DNA of 64,000 nucleotides, taken from NCBI GenBank assembly GCA_032622095.1, contig CP136061.1, positions 23,316,991 through 23,380,990 of the forward strand, written 5' to 3'. The notes below the pieces were generated by a model. The model ran no database searches. It saw only the letters and a program-made list of their open reading frames with translations, and was not told the DNA's origin. This stretch comes from Siphonodentalium dalli (lineage: Eukaryota > Mollusca > Scaphopoda > Gadilida > Siphonodentaliidae). This document shows, piece by piece, positions 25,488-38,473 of the stretch. Position numbers and translations under genes: made by a program. How positions within the stretch are numbered: the first letter of the stretch is position 1; every line of letters starts with the position of its first letter.

Positions 25488-27443
25488 ATGGTTCTAACCC
25501 AGAGATTCATGAATACAACTCAGGGATTTATGACTTTTTCGAAGGATTTGTGGCTCTAACCCAGAGATTCATGATTACAACTCAGGGATTTATGACTTTT
25601 TCGAAGGATTTGTGGCTCTAACCCAGAGATTCATGAATACAACGCAAGGATTTATGACCTTTTCGAAGGATTTATGGCTCTAACCCCAAGATTCATGACT
25701 ACAACTCAGGGATTTATGACTTTTTCGAAGGATTTATGGTTCTAACCCAGAGATTCATGAATAGAACTCAGGGATTTATAACTTTTTCGAAGGATTTATG
25801 GTTCTAACCCAGACATTCATGAATAGAACTCAGGGATTTATAACTTTTTCGAAGGATTTATGGTTCTAACCCAGAGATTCATGAATAGAACTCAGGGATT
25901 TATGACTTTTTCGAAGGATTTATGGCTTTAACCCCGAGATTCATGACTACAACTCAGGGATTTATGACTTTTTCGAAGGATTTATGGTTCTAACCCAGAG
26001 ATTCATGAATACAACTCAGGGATTTATGACTTTTTCGAAGGATTTATGGTTCTAACCCAGAGATTCATGAATACAACTCAGGGATTTATGACTTTTTCGA
26101 AGGATTTGTGGCTCTAACCCAGAGATTCATGATTACAACTCAGGGATTTATGACTTTTTCGAAGGATTTGTGGCTCTAACCCAGAGATTCATGAATACAA
26201 CTCAGGGATTTATGACTTTTCGAAGGATTTATGGCTCAAACCCCGAGATTCATGACTACAACTCAGGGATTTATGACTTTTTCGAAGGATTTATGGTTCT
26301 AACCCAGAGATTCACGAATAGAACTCAGGGATTTATGACTTTTTCGAAGGATTTATGGTTCTATCCCAGAGATTCATGAATAGAACTCAGGGATTTATGA
26401 CTTTTTCGAAGGATTTATGGTTCTAACCCAGAGATTCATGAATAGAACTCAGGGATTTATGACTTTTTCGAAGGATTTATGGCTTTAACCCCGAGATTCA
26501 TGACTACAACTCAGGGATTTATGACTTTTTCGAAGGATTTATGGTTCTAACCCAGAGATTCATGAATACAACTCAGGGATTTATGACTTTTTCGAAGGAT
26601 TTGTGGCTCTAACCCAGAGATTCATTATTACAACTCAGGGATTTATGACTTTTTCGAAGGATTTGTGGCTCTAACCCAGAGATTCATGAATACAACGCAG
26701 GGATTTATGACTTTTTCGAAGGATTTGTGGCTCTAACCCAGAGATTCATGAATACAACGCAAGGATTTATGACATTTTCGAAGGATTTATGGCTCTAACC
26801 CCGAGATTCATGACTACAACTCAGGGATTTATGACTTTTTCGAAGGATTTATGGTTCTAACCCAGAGATTCATGAATAGAACTCAGGGATTTATGACTTT
26901 TTCGAAGGATTTATGGTTCTAACCCAGAGATTCATGAATAGAACTCAGGGATTTATGACTTTTTCGAAGGATTTATGGTTCTAACCCAGAGATTCATGAA
27001 TAGAAATCAGGGATTTATGACCTTTTCGAAGGATTTATGGCTTTAACCCAGAGATTCATGAATACAACTCAGGGATTTATGACTTTTCGAAGGATTTATG
27101 GCTCAAACCCCGAGATTCATGACTACAATTCAGGGATTTATGACTTTTTCAAAGGATTTATGGTTCTAACCCAGAGATTCACGAATAGAACTCAGGGATT
27201 TATGACTTTTTCGAAGGATTTATGGTTCTAACCCAGAGATTCATGAATAGAACTCAGGGATTTATGACTTTTTCGAAGGATTTATGGCTCTGACACAGGG
27301 ATGCATTACTACAACTCAGGGATTTATGACTTTTTCGAAGGATTTATACCTCAAACCCAGGGATTCATGACTACAACTCATGGATTTATGACTTTTTCGA
27401 AGGATTTATGGTTCTAACCCAGAGATTCATGAATACAACTCAT
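24967..27443 (+). repeat. compound a-b-c module 4
   Basis: 61-bp monomers start at 24967 (a), 26206 (b) and 27073 (c). Distances of 1,239 and 867 bp are the commonest in the window. CTATCCC lies near 26361. This module is the source or sister of module 5. Confidence 0.89.
27258..27443 (+). repeat. diverged M/N monomer trio, copy 4
   Basis: CTGACACAGGG lineage, with ACACAG at 27293. Copied to 31099 by the 3,779-bp duplication. Confidence 0.87.
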
Positions 27444-28745
27444 TGATTTATGACTTTTTCGAAGGATTTGTGGCTCTAACCCAGAGATTCATGAATACAA
27501 CGCAGGGATTTATGACTTTTTCGAAGGATTTATGGCTCTAACCCAGAGATTCATGAATACAACGCAAGGATTTATGACTTTTTCGAAGGATTTATGGCTC
27601 AAACCCCGAGATTCATGACTACAACGCAAGGATTTATGACCTTTTCGAAGGATTTATGGCTCTAACCCCAAGATTCATGACTACAACTCAGGGATTTATG
27701 ACTTTTTCGAAGGATTTATGGTTCTAACCCAGAGATTCATGAATAGAACTCAGGGATTTATGACTTTTTCGAAGGATTTATGGTTCTAACCCAGAGATTC
27801 ATGAATAGAACTCAGGGATTTATGACTTTTTCGAAGGATTTATGGTTCTAACCCAGAGATTCATGAATAGAACTCAGGGATTTATGACTTTTTCGAAGGA
27901 TTTATGGCTTTAACCCCGAGATTCATGACTACAACTCAGGGATTTATGACTTTTTCGAAGGATTTATGGTTCTAACCCAGAGATTCATGAATACAACTCA
28001 GGGATTTATGACTTTTTCGAAGGATTTATGGTTCTAACCCAGAGATTCATGAATACAACTCAGGGATTTATGACTTTTTCGAAGGATTTGTGGCTCTAAC
28101 CCAGAGATTCATGATTACAACTCAGGGATTTATGACTTTTTCGAAGGATTTGTGGCTCTAACCCAGAGATTCATGAATACAACGCAAGGATTTATGACCT
28201 TTTCGAAGGATTTATGGCTCTAACCCCAAGATTCATGACTACAACTCAGGGATTTATGACTTTTTCGAAGGATTTATGGTTCTAACCCAGAGATTCATGA
28301 ATAGAACTCAGGGATTTATGACTTTTTCGAAGGATTTATGGTTCTAACCCAGAGATTCATGAATAGAACTCAGGGATTTATGACTTTTTCGAAGGATTTA
28401 TGGTTCTAACCCAGAGATTCATGAATAGAACTCAGGGATTTATGACTTTTTCGAAGGATTTATGGCTTTAACCCCGAGATTCATGACTACAACTCAGGGA
28501 TTTATGACTTTTTCGAAGGATTTATGGTTCTAACCCAGAGATTCATGAATACAACTCAGGGATTTATAACTTTTTCGAAGGATTTATGGTTCTAACCCAG
28601 AGATTCATGAATACAACTCTGGGATTTATGACTTTTTCGAAGGATTTGTGGCTCTAACCCAGAGATTCATGATTACAACTCAGGGATTTATGACTTTTTC
28701 GAAGGATTTGTGGCTCTAACCCAGAGATTCATGAATACAACTCAG

Positions 28746-31284
28746 GGATTTATGACTTTTCGAAGGATTTATGGCTCAAACCCAGAGATTCATGACTACA
28801 ACTCAGGGATTTATGACTTTTTCGAAGGATTTATGGTTCTAACCCAGAGATTCACGAATAGAACTCAGGGATTTATGACTTTTTCGAAGGATTTATGGTT
28901 CTAACCCAGAGATTCATGAATAGAACTCAGGGATTTATGACTTTTTCGAAGGATTTATGGTTCTAACCCAGAGATTCATGAATAGAACTCAGGGATTTAT
29001 GACTTTTTCGAAGGATTTATGGCTTTAACCCCGAGATTCATGACTACAACTCAGGGATTTATGACTTTTTCGAAGGATTTATGGTTCTAACCCAGAGATT
29101 CATGAATACAACTCAGGGATTTATGACTTTTTCGAAGGATTTATGGTTCTAACCCAGAGATTCATGAATAGAACTCATGGATTTATGACTTTTTCGAAGG
29201 ATTTATGGCTTTAACCCCGAGATTCATGACTACAACTCAGGAATTTATGACTTTTTCGAAGGATTTATGGTTCTAACCCAGAGATTCATGAATACAACTC
29301 AGGGATTTATGACTTTTTCGAAGGATTTGTGGCTCTAACCCAGAGATTCATGATTACAACTCAGGGATTTATGACTTTTTCGAAGGATTTGTGGCTCTAA
29401 CCCAGAGATTCATGAATACAACGCAAGGATTTATGACCTTTTCGAAGGATTTATGGCTCTAACCCCAAGATTCATGACTACAACTCAGGGATTTATGACT
29501 TTTTCGAAGGATTTATGGTTCTAACCCAGAGATTCATGAATAGAACTCAGGGATTTATAACTTTTTCGAAGGATTTATGGTTCTAACCCAGACATTCATG
29601 AATAGAACTCAGGGATTTATAACTTTTTCGAAGGATTTATGGTTCTAACCCAGAGATTCATGAATAGAACTCAGGGATTTATGACTTTTTCGAAGGATTT
29701 ATGGTTCTAACCCAGAGATTCATGAATAGAACTCAGGGATTTATGACTTTTTCGAAGGATTTATGGCTTTAACCCCGAGATTCATGAATACAACTCAGGG
29801 ATTTATGACTTTTTCGAAGGATTTATGGTTCTAACCCAGAGATTCATGAATACAACTCAGGGATTTATGACTTTTTCGAAGGATTTGTGGCTCTAACCCA
29901 GAGATTCATGATTACAACTCAGGGATTTATGACTTTTTCGAAGGATTTGTGGCTCTAACCCAGAGATTCATGAATACAACTCAGGGATTTATGACTTTTC
30001 GAAGGATTTATGGCTCAAACCCCGAGATTCATGACTACAACTCAGGGATTTATGACTTTTTCGAAGGATTTATGGCTCAAACCCCGAGATTCATGACTAC
30101 AACTCAGGGATTTATGACTTTTTCGAAGGATTTATGGTTCTAACCCAGAGATTCACGAATAGAACTCAGGGATTTATGACTTTTTCGAAGGATTTATGGT
30201 TCTAACCCAGAGATTCATGAATAGAACTCAGGGATTTATGACTTTTTCGAAGGATTTATGGTTCTAACCCAGAGATTCATGAATAGAACTCAGGGATTTA
30301 TGACTTTTTCGAAGGATTTATGGCTTTAACCCCGAGATTCATGACTACAACTCAGGGATTTATGACTTTTTCGAAGGATTTATGGTTCTAACCCAGAGAT
30401 TCATGAATACAACTCAGGGATTTATGACTTTTTCGAAGGATTTGTGGCTCTAACCCAGAGATTCATTATTACAACTCAGGGATTTATGACTTTTTCGAAG
30501 GATTTGTGGCTCTAACCCAGAGATTCATGAATACAACGCAGGGATTTATGACTTTTTCGAAGGATTTGTGGCTCTAACCCAGAGATTCATGAATACAACG
30601 CAAGGATTTATGACATTTTCGAAGGATTTATGGCTCTAACCCCGAGATTCATGACTACAACTCAGGGATTTATGACTTTTTCGAAGGATTTATGGTTCTA
30701 ACCCAGAGATTCATGAATAGAACTCAGGGATTTATGACTTTTTCGAAGGATTTATGGTTCTAACCCAGAGATTCATGAATAGAACTCAGGGATTTATGAC
30801 TTTTTCGAAGGATTTATGGTTCTAACCCAGAGATTCATGAATAGAAATCAGGGATTTATGACCTTTTCGAAGGATTTATGGCTTTAACCCAGAGATTCAT
30901 GAATACAACTCAGGGATTTATGACTTTTCGAAGGATTTATGGCTCAAACCCCGAGATTCATGACTACAATTCAGGGATTTATGACTTTTTCAAAGGATTT
31001 ATGGTTCTAACCCAGAGATTCACGAATAGAACTCAGGGATTTATGACTTTTTCGAAGGATTTATGGTTCTAACCCAGAGATTCATGAATAGAACTCAGGG
31101 ATTTATGACTTTTTCGAAGGATTTATGGCTCTGACACAGGGATGCATTACTACAACTCAGGGATTTATGACTTTTTCGAAGGATTTATACCTCAAACCCA
31201 GGGATTCATGACTACAACTCATGGATTTATGACTTTTTCGAAGGATTTATGGTTCTAACCCAGAGATTCATGAATACAACTCAT
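28746..31284 (+). repeat. compound a-b-c module 5, altered b unit
   Basis: 61-bp monomers start at 28746 (a), 29985 (b position) and 30914 (c). The b unit holds two consecutive CTCAAACCCCGAG monomers and lacks CTATCCC. The b-c distance is 929 bp, one monomer longer than 867. The doubling follows the duplication, because module 4 does not have it. Confidence 0.88.
31099..31284 (+). repeat. diverged M/N monomer trio, copy 5
   Basis: CTGACACAGGG lineage, with ACACAG at 31134, 3,841 bp after copy 4. I noticed no private change. Confidence 0.87.
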
Positions 31285-31464
31285 TGATTTATGACTTTTT
31301 CGAAGGATTTGTGGCTCTAACCCAGAGATTCATGAATACAACGCAGGGATTTATGACTTTTTCGAAGGATTTATGGCTCTAACCCAGAGATTCATGAATA
31401 CAACGCAAGGATTTATGACTTTTTCGAAGGATTTATGGCTCAAACCCCGAGATTCATGACTACA

Positions 31465-32925
31465 ACTCAGGGATTTGTGACTTTTTTGAAGGATTTATGG
31501 TTCTAACCCAGAGATTCACGAATAGAACTCAGGGATTTATGACTTTTTCGAAGGATTTATGGTTCTAACCCAGAGATTCATGAATAGAACTCAGGGATTT
31601 ATGACTTTTTCGAAGGATTTATGGTTCTAACCCAGAGATTCATGAATAGAACTCAGGGATTTATGACTTTTTCGAAGGATTTATGGCTTTAACCCCGAGA
31701 TTCATGACTACAACTCAGGGATTTATGACTTTTTCGAAGGATTTATGGTTCTAACCCAGAGATTCATGAATACAACTCAGGGATTTATGACTTTTTCGAA
31801 GGATTTGTGGCTCTAACCCAGAGATTCATGATTACAACTCAGGGATTTATGACTTTTTCGAAGGATTTGTGGCTCTAACCCAGAGATTCATGAATACAAC
31901 GCAAGGATTTATGACCTTTTCGAAGGATTTATGGCTCTAACCCCAAGATTCATGACTACAACTCAGGGATTTATGACTTTTTCGAAGGATTTATGGTTCT
32001 AACCCAGAGATTCATGAATAGAACTCAGGGATTTATGACTTTTTCGAAGGATTTATGGTTCTAACCCAGAGATTCGTGAATAGAACTCAGGGATTTATGA
32101 CTTTTTCGAAGGATTTATGGCTTTAACCCCGAGATTCATGACTACAACTCAGGGATTTATGACTTTTTCGAAGGATTTATGGTTCTAACCCAGAGATTCA
32201 TGAATACAACTCAGGGATTTATGACTTTTTCGAAGGATTTGTGGCTCTAACCCAGAGATTCATGATTACAACTCAGGGATTTATGACTTTTTCGAAGGAT
32301 TTGTGGCTCTAACCCAGAGATTCATGAATACAACGCAAGGATTTATGACATTTTCGAAGGATTTATGGCTCTAACCCCAAGATTCATGACTACAACTCAG
32401 GGATTTATGACTTTTTCGAAGGATTTATGGTTCTAACCCAGAGATTCATGAATAGAACTCAGGGATTTATGACTTTTTCGAAGGATTTATGGTTCTAACC
32501 CAGAGATTCATGAATAGAACTCAGGGATTTATGACTTTTTCGAAGGATTTATGGTTCTAACCCAGAGATTCATGAATAGAACTCAGGGATTTATGACTTT
32601 TTCGAAGGATTTATGGCTTTAACCCCGAGATTCATGACTACAACTCAGGGATTTATGACTTTTTCGAAGGATTTATGGTTCTAACCCAGAGATTCGTGAA
32701 TACAACTCAGGGATTTATGACTTTTTCGAAGGATTTATGGTTCTAACCCAGAGATTCATGAATACAACTCAGGGATTTATGACTTTTTCGTAGGATTTGT
32801 GGCTCTAACCCAGAGATTCATGATTACAACTCAGGGATTTATGACTTTTTCGAAGGATTTGTGGCTCTAACCCAGAGATTCATGAATACAACTCAGGGAT
32901 TTATGACTTTTCGAAGGATTTATGG
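31465..32925 (+). repeat. ordinary monomers and an unclassed 61-bp monomer
   Basis: Standard P, G, T, C, W and K types with a few private changes (TTCGTGAAT near 32075 and 32694, TCGTAGG near 32790). A 61-bp monomer starts at 32897. Nothing else is visible. Confidence 0.85.
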
Positions 32926-35281
32926 CTCAAACCCCGAGATTCATGACTACAACTCAGGGATTTATGACTTTTTCGAAGGATTTATGGTTCTAACCCAGAG
33001 ATTCACGAATAGAACTCAGGGATTTATGACTTTTTCGAAGGATTTATGGTTCTAACCCAGAGATTCATGAATAGAACTCAGGGATTTATGACTTTTTCGA
33101 AGGATTTATGGTTCTAACCCAGAGATTCATGAATAGAACTCAGGGATTTATGACTTTTTCGAAGGATTTATGGCTTTAACCCCGAGATTCATGACTACAA
33201 CTCAGGGATTTATGACTTTTTCGAAGGATTTATGGTTCTAACCCAGAGATTCATGAATACAACTCAGGGATTTATGACTTTTTCGATTGATTTATGGTTC
33301 TAACCCAGAGATTCATGAATACAACTCAGGGATTTATGACTTTTTCGAAGGATTTGTGGCTCTAACCCAGAGATTCATGATTACAACTCAGAGATTTATG
33401 ACTTTTTCGAAGGATTTGTGACTCTAACCCAGAGATTCATGAATACAACTCAGGGATTTATGACTTTTTCGAAGGATTTGTGGCTCTAACCCAGAGATTC
33501 ATGATTACAACTCAGGGATTTATGACTTTTTCGAAGGATTTGTGGCTCTAACCCAGAGATTCATGAATACAACGCAGGGATTTATGACTTTTGCGAAGGA
33601 TTTATGGCTCTAACCCAGAGATTCATGAATACAACGCAAGGATTTATGACTTTTTCGAAGGATTTATGGCTCAAACCCCGAGATTCATGACTACAACTCA
33701 GGGATTTATGACTTTTTTGAAGGATTTATGGTTCTAACCCAGAGATTCACGAATAGAACTCAGGGATTTATGACTTTTTCGAAGGATTTATGGTTCTAAC
33801 CCAGAGATTCATGAATAGAACTCAGGGATTTATGACTTTTTCGAAGGATTTATGGTTCTAACCCAGAGATTCATGAATAGAACTCAGGGATTTATGACTT
33901 TTTCGAAGGATTTATGGCTTTAACCCCGAGATTCATGACTACAACTCAGGGATTTATGACTTTTTCGAAGGATTTATGGTTCTAACCCAGAGATTCATGA
34001 ATACAACTCAGGGATTTATGACTTTTTCGATTGATTTATGGTTCTAACCCAGAGATTCATGAATACAACTCAGGGATTTATGACTTTTTCGAAGGATTTG
34101 TGGCTCTAACCCAGAGATTCATGATTACAACTCAGAGATTTATGACTTTTTCGAAGGATTTGTGACTCTAACCCAGAGATTCATGAATACAACTCAGGGA
34201 TTTATGACTTTTTCGAAGGATTTGTGGCTCTAACCCAGAGATTCATGATTACAACTCAGGGATTTATGACTTTTTCGAAGGATTTGTGGCTCTAACCCAG
34301 AGATTCATGAATACAACGCAGGGATTTATGACTTTTGCGAAGGATTTATGGCTCTAACCCAGAGATTCATGAATACAACGCAAGGATTTATGACTTTTTC
34401 GAAGGATTTATGGCTCAAACCCCGAGATTCATGACTACAACTCAGGGATTTATGACTTTTTTGAAGGATTTATGGTTCTAACCCAGAGATTCACGAATAG
34501 AACTCAGGGATTTATGACTTTTTCGAAGGATTTATGGTTCTAACCCAGAGATTCATGAATAGAACTCAGGGATTTATGACTTTTTCGAAGGATTTATGGT
34601 TCTAACCCAGAGATTCATGAATAGAACTCAGGGATTTATGACTTTTTCGAAGGATTTATGGCTTTAACCCCGAGATTCATGACTACAACTCAGGGATTTA
34701 TGACTTTTTCGAAGGATTTATGGTTCTAACCCAGAGATTCATGAATACAACTCAGGGATTTATGACTTTTTCGATTGATTTATGGTTCTAACCCAGAGAT
34801 TCATGAATACAACTCAGGGATTTATGACTTTTTCGAAGGATTTGTGGCGCTAACCCAGAGATTCATGATTACAACTCAGAGATTTATGACTTTTTCGAAG
34901 GATTTGTGGCTCTAACCCAGAGATTCATGATTACAACTCAGGGATTTATGACTTTTTCGATTGATTTATGGTTCTAACCCAGAGATTCATGAATACAACT
35001 CAGGGATTTATGACTTTTTCGAAGGATTTGTGACTCTAACCCAGAGATTCATGAATAGAACTCAGGGATTTATGACTTTTTCGAAGGATTTGTGGCTCTA
35101 ACCCAGAGATTCATGATTACAACTCAGGGATTTATGACTTTTTCGAAGGATTTGTGGCTCTAACCCAGAGATTCATGAATACAACGCAGGGATTTATGAC
35201 TTTTGCGAAGGATTTATGGCTCTAACCCAGAGATTCATGAATACAACGCAAGGATTTATGACTTTTTCGAAGGATTTATGG
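32926..35281 (+). repeat. 12-monomer (744-bp) unit in three tandem copies
   Basis: CTCAAAC marks lie at 32926, 33670, 34414 and 35282. CGATTGATTT lies at 33284, 34028 and 34772, spaced 744 bp. TTTGCGAAGG lies at 33593 and 34337 (744 bp apart) and at 35205 (868 bp). The third copy is therefore 14 monomers, with an extra CGATTGATTT monomer at 34958. CAGAGATTTATG and GTGACTCT are also repeated in the units. The first copy enters from a 61-bp monomer (32897) and the others from a TTTTTTGAAGG monomer. Confidence 0.9.
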
Positions 35282-36331
35282 CTCAAACCCCGAGATTCAT
35301 GACTACAACTCAGGGATTTATGACTTTTTTGAAGGATTTATGGTTCTAACCCAGAGATTCACGAATAGAACTCAGGGATTTATGACTTTTTCGAAGGATT
35401 TATGGTTCTAACCCAGAGATTCATGAATAGAACTCAGGGATTTATGACTTTTTCGAAGGATTTATGGTTCTAACCCAGAGATTCATGAATAGAACTCAGG
35501 GATTTATGACTTTTTCGAAGGATTTATGGCTTTAACCCCGAGATTCATGACTACAACTCAGGGATTTATGACTTTTTCGAAGGATTTATGGTTCTAACCC
35601 AGAGATTCATGAATACAACTCAGGGATTTATGACTTTTTCGAAGGATTTGTGGCTCTAATCCAGAGATTCATGATTACAACTCAGGGATTTATGACTTTT
35701 TCGAAGGATTTATGGCTCTAACCCAGAGATTCATGAATACAACGCAAGGATTTATGACCTTTTCGAAGGATTTATGGCTCTAACCCCAAGATTCATGACT
35801 ACAACTCAGGGATTTATGACTTTTTCGAAGGATTTATGGTTCTAACCCAGAGATTCATGAATAGAACTCAGGGATTTATGACTTTTTCGAAGGATTTATG
35901 GTTCAAACCCAGAGATTCATGAATAGAACTCAGGGATTTATGACTTTTTCGAAGGATTTATGGTTCTAATCCAGAGATTCATGAATAGAACTCAGGGATT
36001 TATGACTTTTTCGAAGGATTTATGGTTCTAACCCAGAGATTCATGAATAGAACTCAGGGATTTATGACTTTTTTGAAGGATTTATGGCTTTAACCCCGAG
36101 ATTCATGACTACAACTCAGGGATTTATGACTTTTTCGAAGGATTTATGGTTCTAACCCAGAGATTCATGAATACAACTCAGGGATTTATGACTTTTTCGA
36201 AGGATTTATGGTTCTAACCCAGAGATTCATGAATACAACTCAGGGATTTATGACTTTTTCGAAGGATTTGTGGCTCTAACCCAGAGATTCATGATTACAA
36301 CTCAGGGATTTATGACTTTTTCGAAGGATTT
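35282..36331 (+). repeat. ordinary monomers between duplications
   Basis: Standard types. Small private variants are CTAATCCAGAG near 35658 and 35968, GTTCAAACCC near 35901 and TTTTTTGAAGG near 36070. The latter precedes a T monomer rather than an H monomer. Confidence 0.85.
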
Positions 36332-37495
36332 GTGGCTCTAACCCAGAGATTCATGAATACAACTCAGGGATTTATGACTTTTCGAAGGATTTATGGCTCA
36401 AACCCCGAGATTCATGACTACAACTCAGGGATTTATGACTTTTTCGAAGGATTTATGGTTCTAACCCAGAGATTCACGAATAGAACTCAGGGATTTATGA
36501 CTTTTTCGAAGGATTTATGGTTCTAACCCAGAGATTCATGAATAGAACTCAGGGATTTATGACTTTTTCGAAGGATTTATGGTTCTAACCCAGAGATTCA
36601 TGAATAGAACTCAGGGATTTATGACTTTTTCGAAGGATTTATGGCTTTAACCCCGAGATTCATGACTACAACTCAGGGATTTATGACTTTTTCGAAGGAT
36701 TTATGGTTCTAACCCAGAGATTCATGAATACAACTCAGGGATTTATGACTTTTTCGATTGATTTATGGTTCTAACCCAGAGATTCATGAATACAACTCAG
36801 GGATTTATGACTTTTTCGAAAGATTTGTGGCTCTAACCCAGAGATTCATGATTACAACTCAGAGATTTATGACTTTTTCGAAGGATTTGTGACTCTAACC
36901 CAGAGATTCATGAATACAACTCAGGGATTTATGACTTTTTCGAAGGATTTGTGGCTCTAACCCAGAGATTCATGATTACAACTCAGGGATTTATGACTTT
37001 TTCGAAGGATTTGTGGCTCTAACCCAGAGATTCATGAATACAACGCAGGGATTTATGACTTTTTCGAAGGATTTGTGGCTCTAACCCAGAGATTCGTGAA
37101 TACAACGCAAGGATTTATGACCTTTTCGAAGGATTTATGGCTCTAACCCCGAGATTCATGACTACAACTCAGGGATTTATGACTTTTTCGAAGGATTTAT
37201 GGTTCTAACCCAGAGATTCATGAATAGAACTCAGGGATTTATGACTTTTTCGAAGGATTTATGGTTCTAACCCAGAGATTCATGAATAGAACTCAGGGAT
37301 TTATGACTTTTTCGAATGATTTATGGTTCTAACCCAGAGATTCATGAATAGAACTCAGGGATTTATGACTTTTTCGAAGGATTTATGGCTTTAACCCCGA
37401 GATTCATGACTACAACTCAGGGATTTATGACTTTTTCGAAGGATTTATGGTTCTAACCCAGAGATTCATGAATACAACTCAGGGATTTATGACTT
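36332..37495 (+). repeat. 3,160-bp-offset duplication, copy 1
   Basis: Matches 39492-40655 (51 monomers less two bases). Shared marks are a 61-bp monomer (36368 and 39528), CGATTGATTT (36755 and 39915) and TTCGTGAATAC (37091 and 40251). Private changes are CGAAAGATTTG near 36818 here and TTGTAGCTCT near 39988 in the partner. Confidence 0.86.
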
Positions 37496-38244
37496 TTTCG
37501 AAGGATTTAGGGTTCTAACCCAGAGATTCATGAATACAACTCAGGGATTTATGACTTTTTCGAAGGATTTGTGGCTCTAACCCAGAGATTCATGATTACA
37601 ACTCAGGGATTTATGACTTTTTCGAAGGATTTGTGGCTCTAACCCAGAGATTCATGAATACAACGCAAGGATTTATGACCTTTTCGAAGGATTTATGGCT
37701 CTAACCCCAAGATTCATGACTACAACTCAGGGATTTATGACTTTTTCGAAGGATTTATGGTTCTAACCCAGAGATTCATGAATAGAACTCAGGGATTTAT
37801 GACTTTTTCGAAGGATTTATGGTTCTAACCCAGAGATTCATGAATAGAACTCAGGGATTTATGACTTTTTCGAAGGATTTATGGTTCTAACCCAGAGATT
37901 CATGAATAGAACTCAGGGATTTATGACTTTTTCGAAGGATTTATGGCTTTAACCCCGAGATTCATGACTACAACTCAGGGATTTATGACTTTTTCGAAGG
38001 ATTTATGGTTCTAACCCAGAGATTCATGAATACAACTCAGGGATTTATGACTTTTTCGAAGGATTTATGGTTCTAACCCAGAGATTCATGAATAGAACTC
38101 ATGGATTTATGACTTTTTCGAAGGATTTATGGCTTTAACCCCGAGATTCATGACTACAACTCAGGGATTTATGACTTTTTCGAAGGATTTATGGTTCTAA
38201 CCCAGAGATTCATGAATACAACTCAGGGATTTATGACTTTTTCG
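37107..38244 (+). repeat. 5,016-bp-offset duplication, copy 1
   Basis: Matches 42123-43260. Shared marks are CGAATGATTT (37313 and 42329), ATTTAGGG (37505 and 42521) and ACTCATGG (38098 and 43114). The offset equals 81 monomers minus 6 bases, which is exactly two 61-bp monomers and one 4-base deletion lying between. This is also part of the 34-monomer block. Confidence 0.86.
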
Positions 38245-38412
38245 AAGGATTTATGGTTCTAACCCAGAGATTCATGAATACAACTCAGGGATTTATGACT
38301 TTTTCGAAGGATTTGTGGCTCTAACCCAGAGATTCATGATTACAACTCAGGGATTTATGACTTTTTCGAAGGATTTGTGGCTCTAACCCAGAGATTCATG
38401 AATACAACTCAG

Positions 38413-38473
38413 GGATTTATGACTTTTCGAAGGATTTATGGCTCAAACCCCGAGATTCATGACTACAACTCAG
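38413..38473 (+). repeat. unclassed 61-bp monomer
   Basis: One T short in the T5 run and followed by CTCAAACCCCGAG. It carries the private change ATGGGTCTAAC near 38502 in the following monomer. The next 61-bp monomer is 18 monomers on. Confidence 0.86.

Larger units (their letters stand above)
23845..27623 (+). repeat. 3,779-bp tandem duplication, copy 1
   Basis: Matches 27624-31464. Shared rare marks are GATTTATAAC (near 24785, 25776 and 25848), CAGACATTC near 25811, CATTATTAC near 26622, AGAAATCAG near 27003 and CTGACACAGGG at 27293. It overlaps copy 2 of the 2,541-bp duplication and so arose later. The right end is a fused monomer: an A-type front (CTCAAACCCCGAG...ACTACAAC) joined to GCAAGG at 27626. 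Confidence 0.9.
27624..31464 (+). repeat. 3,779-bp tandem duplication, copy 2 (3,841 bp, one monomer longer)
   Basis: Second copy. The offset is 3,779 bp up to 29,949 and 3,841 bp afterwards, because the CTCAAACCCCGAG monomer is doubled near 30010-30075. Between 29,640 and 29,800 one extra G monomer is balanced by a fused T/C monomer (GCTTTAACCCCGAG...AATACAAC), leaving length unchanged. GATTTGTGACTTTTTTG near 31474 lies just beyond the end. Confidence 0.9.
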
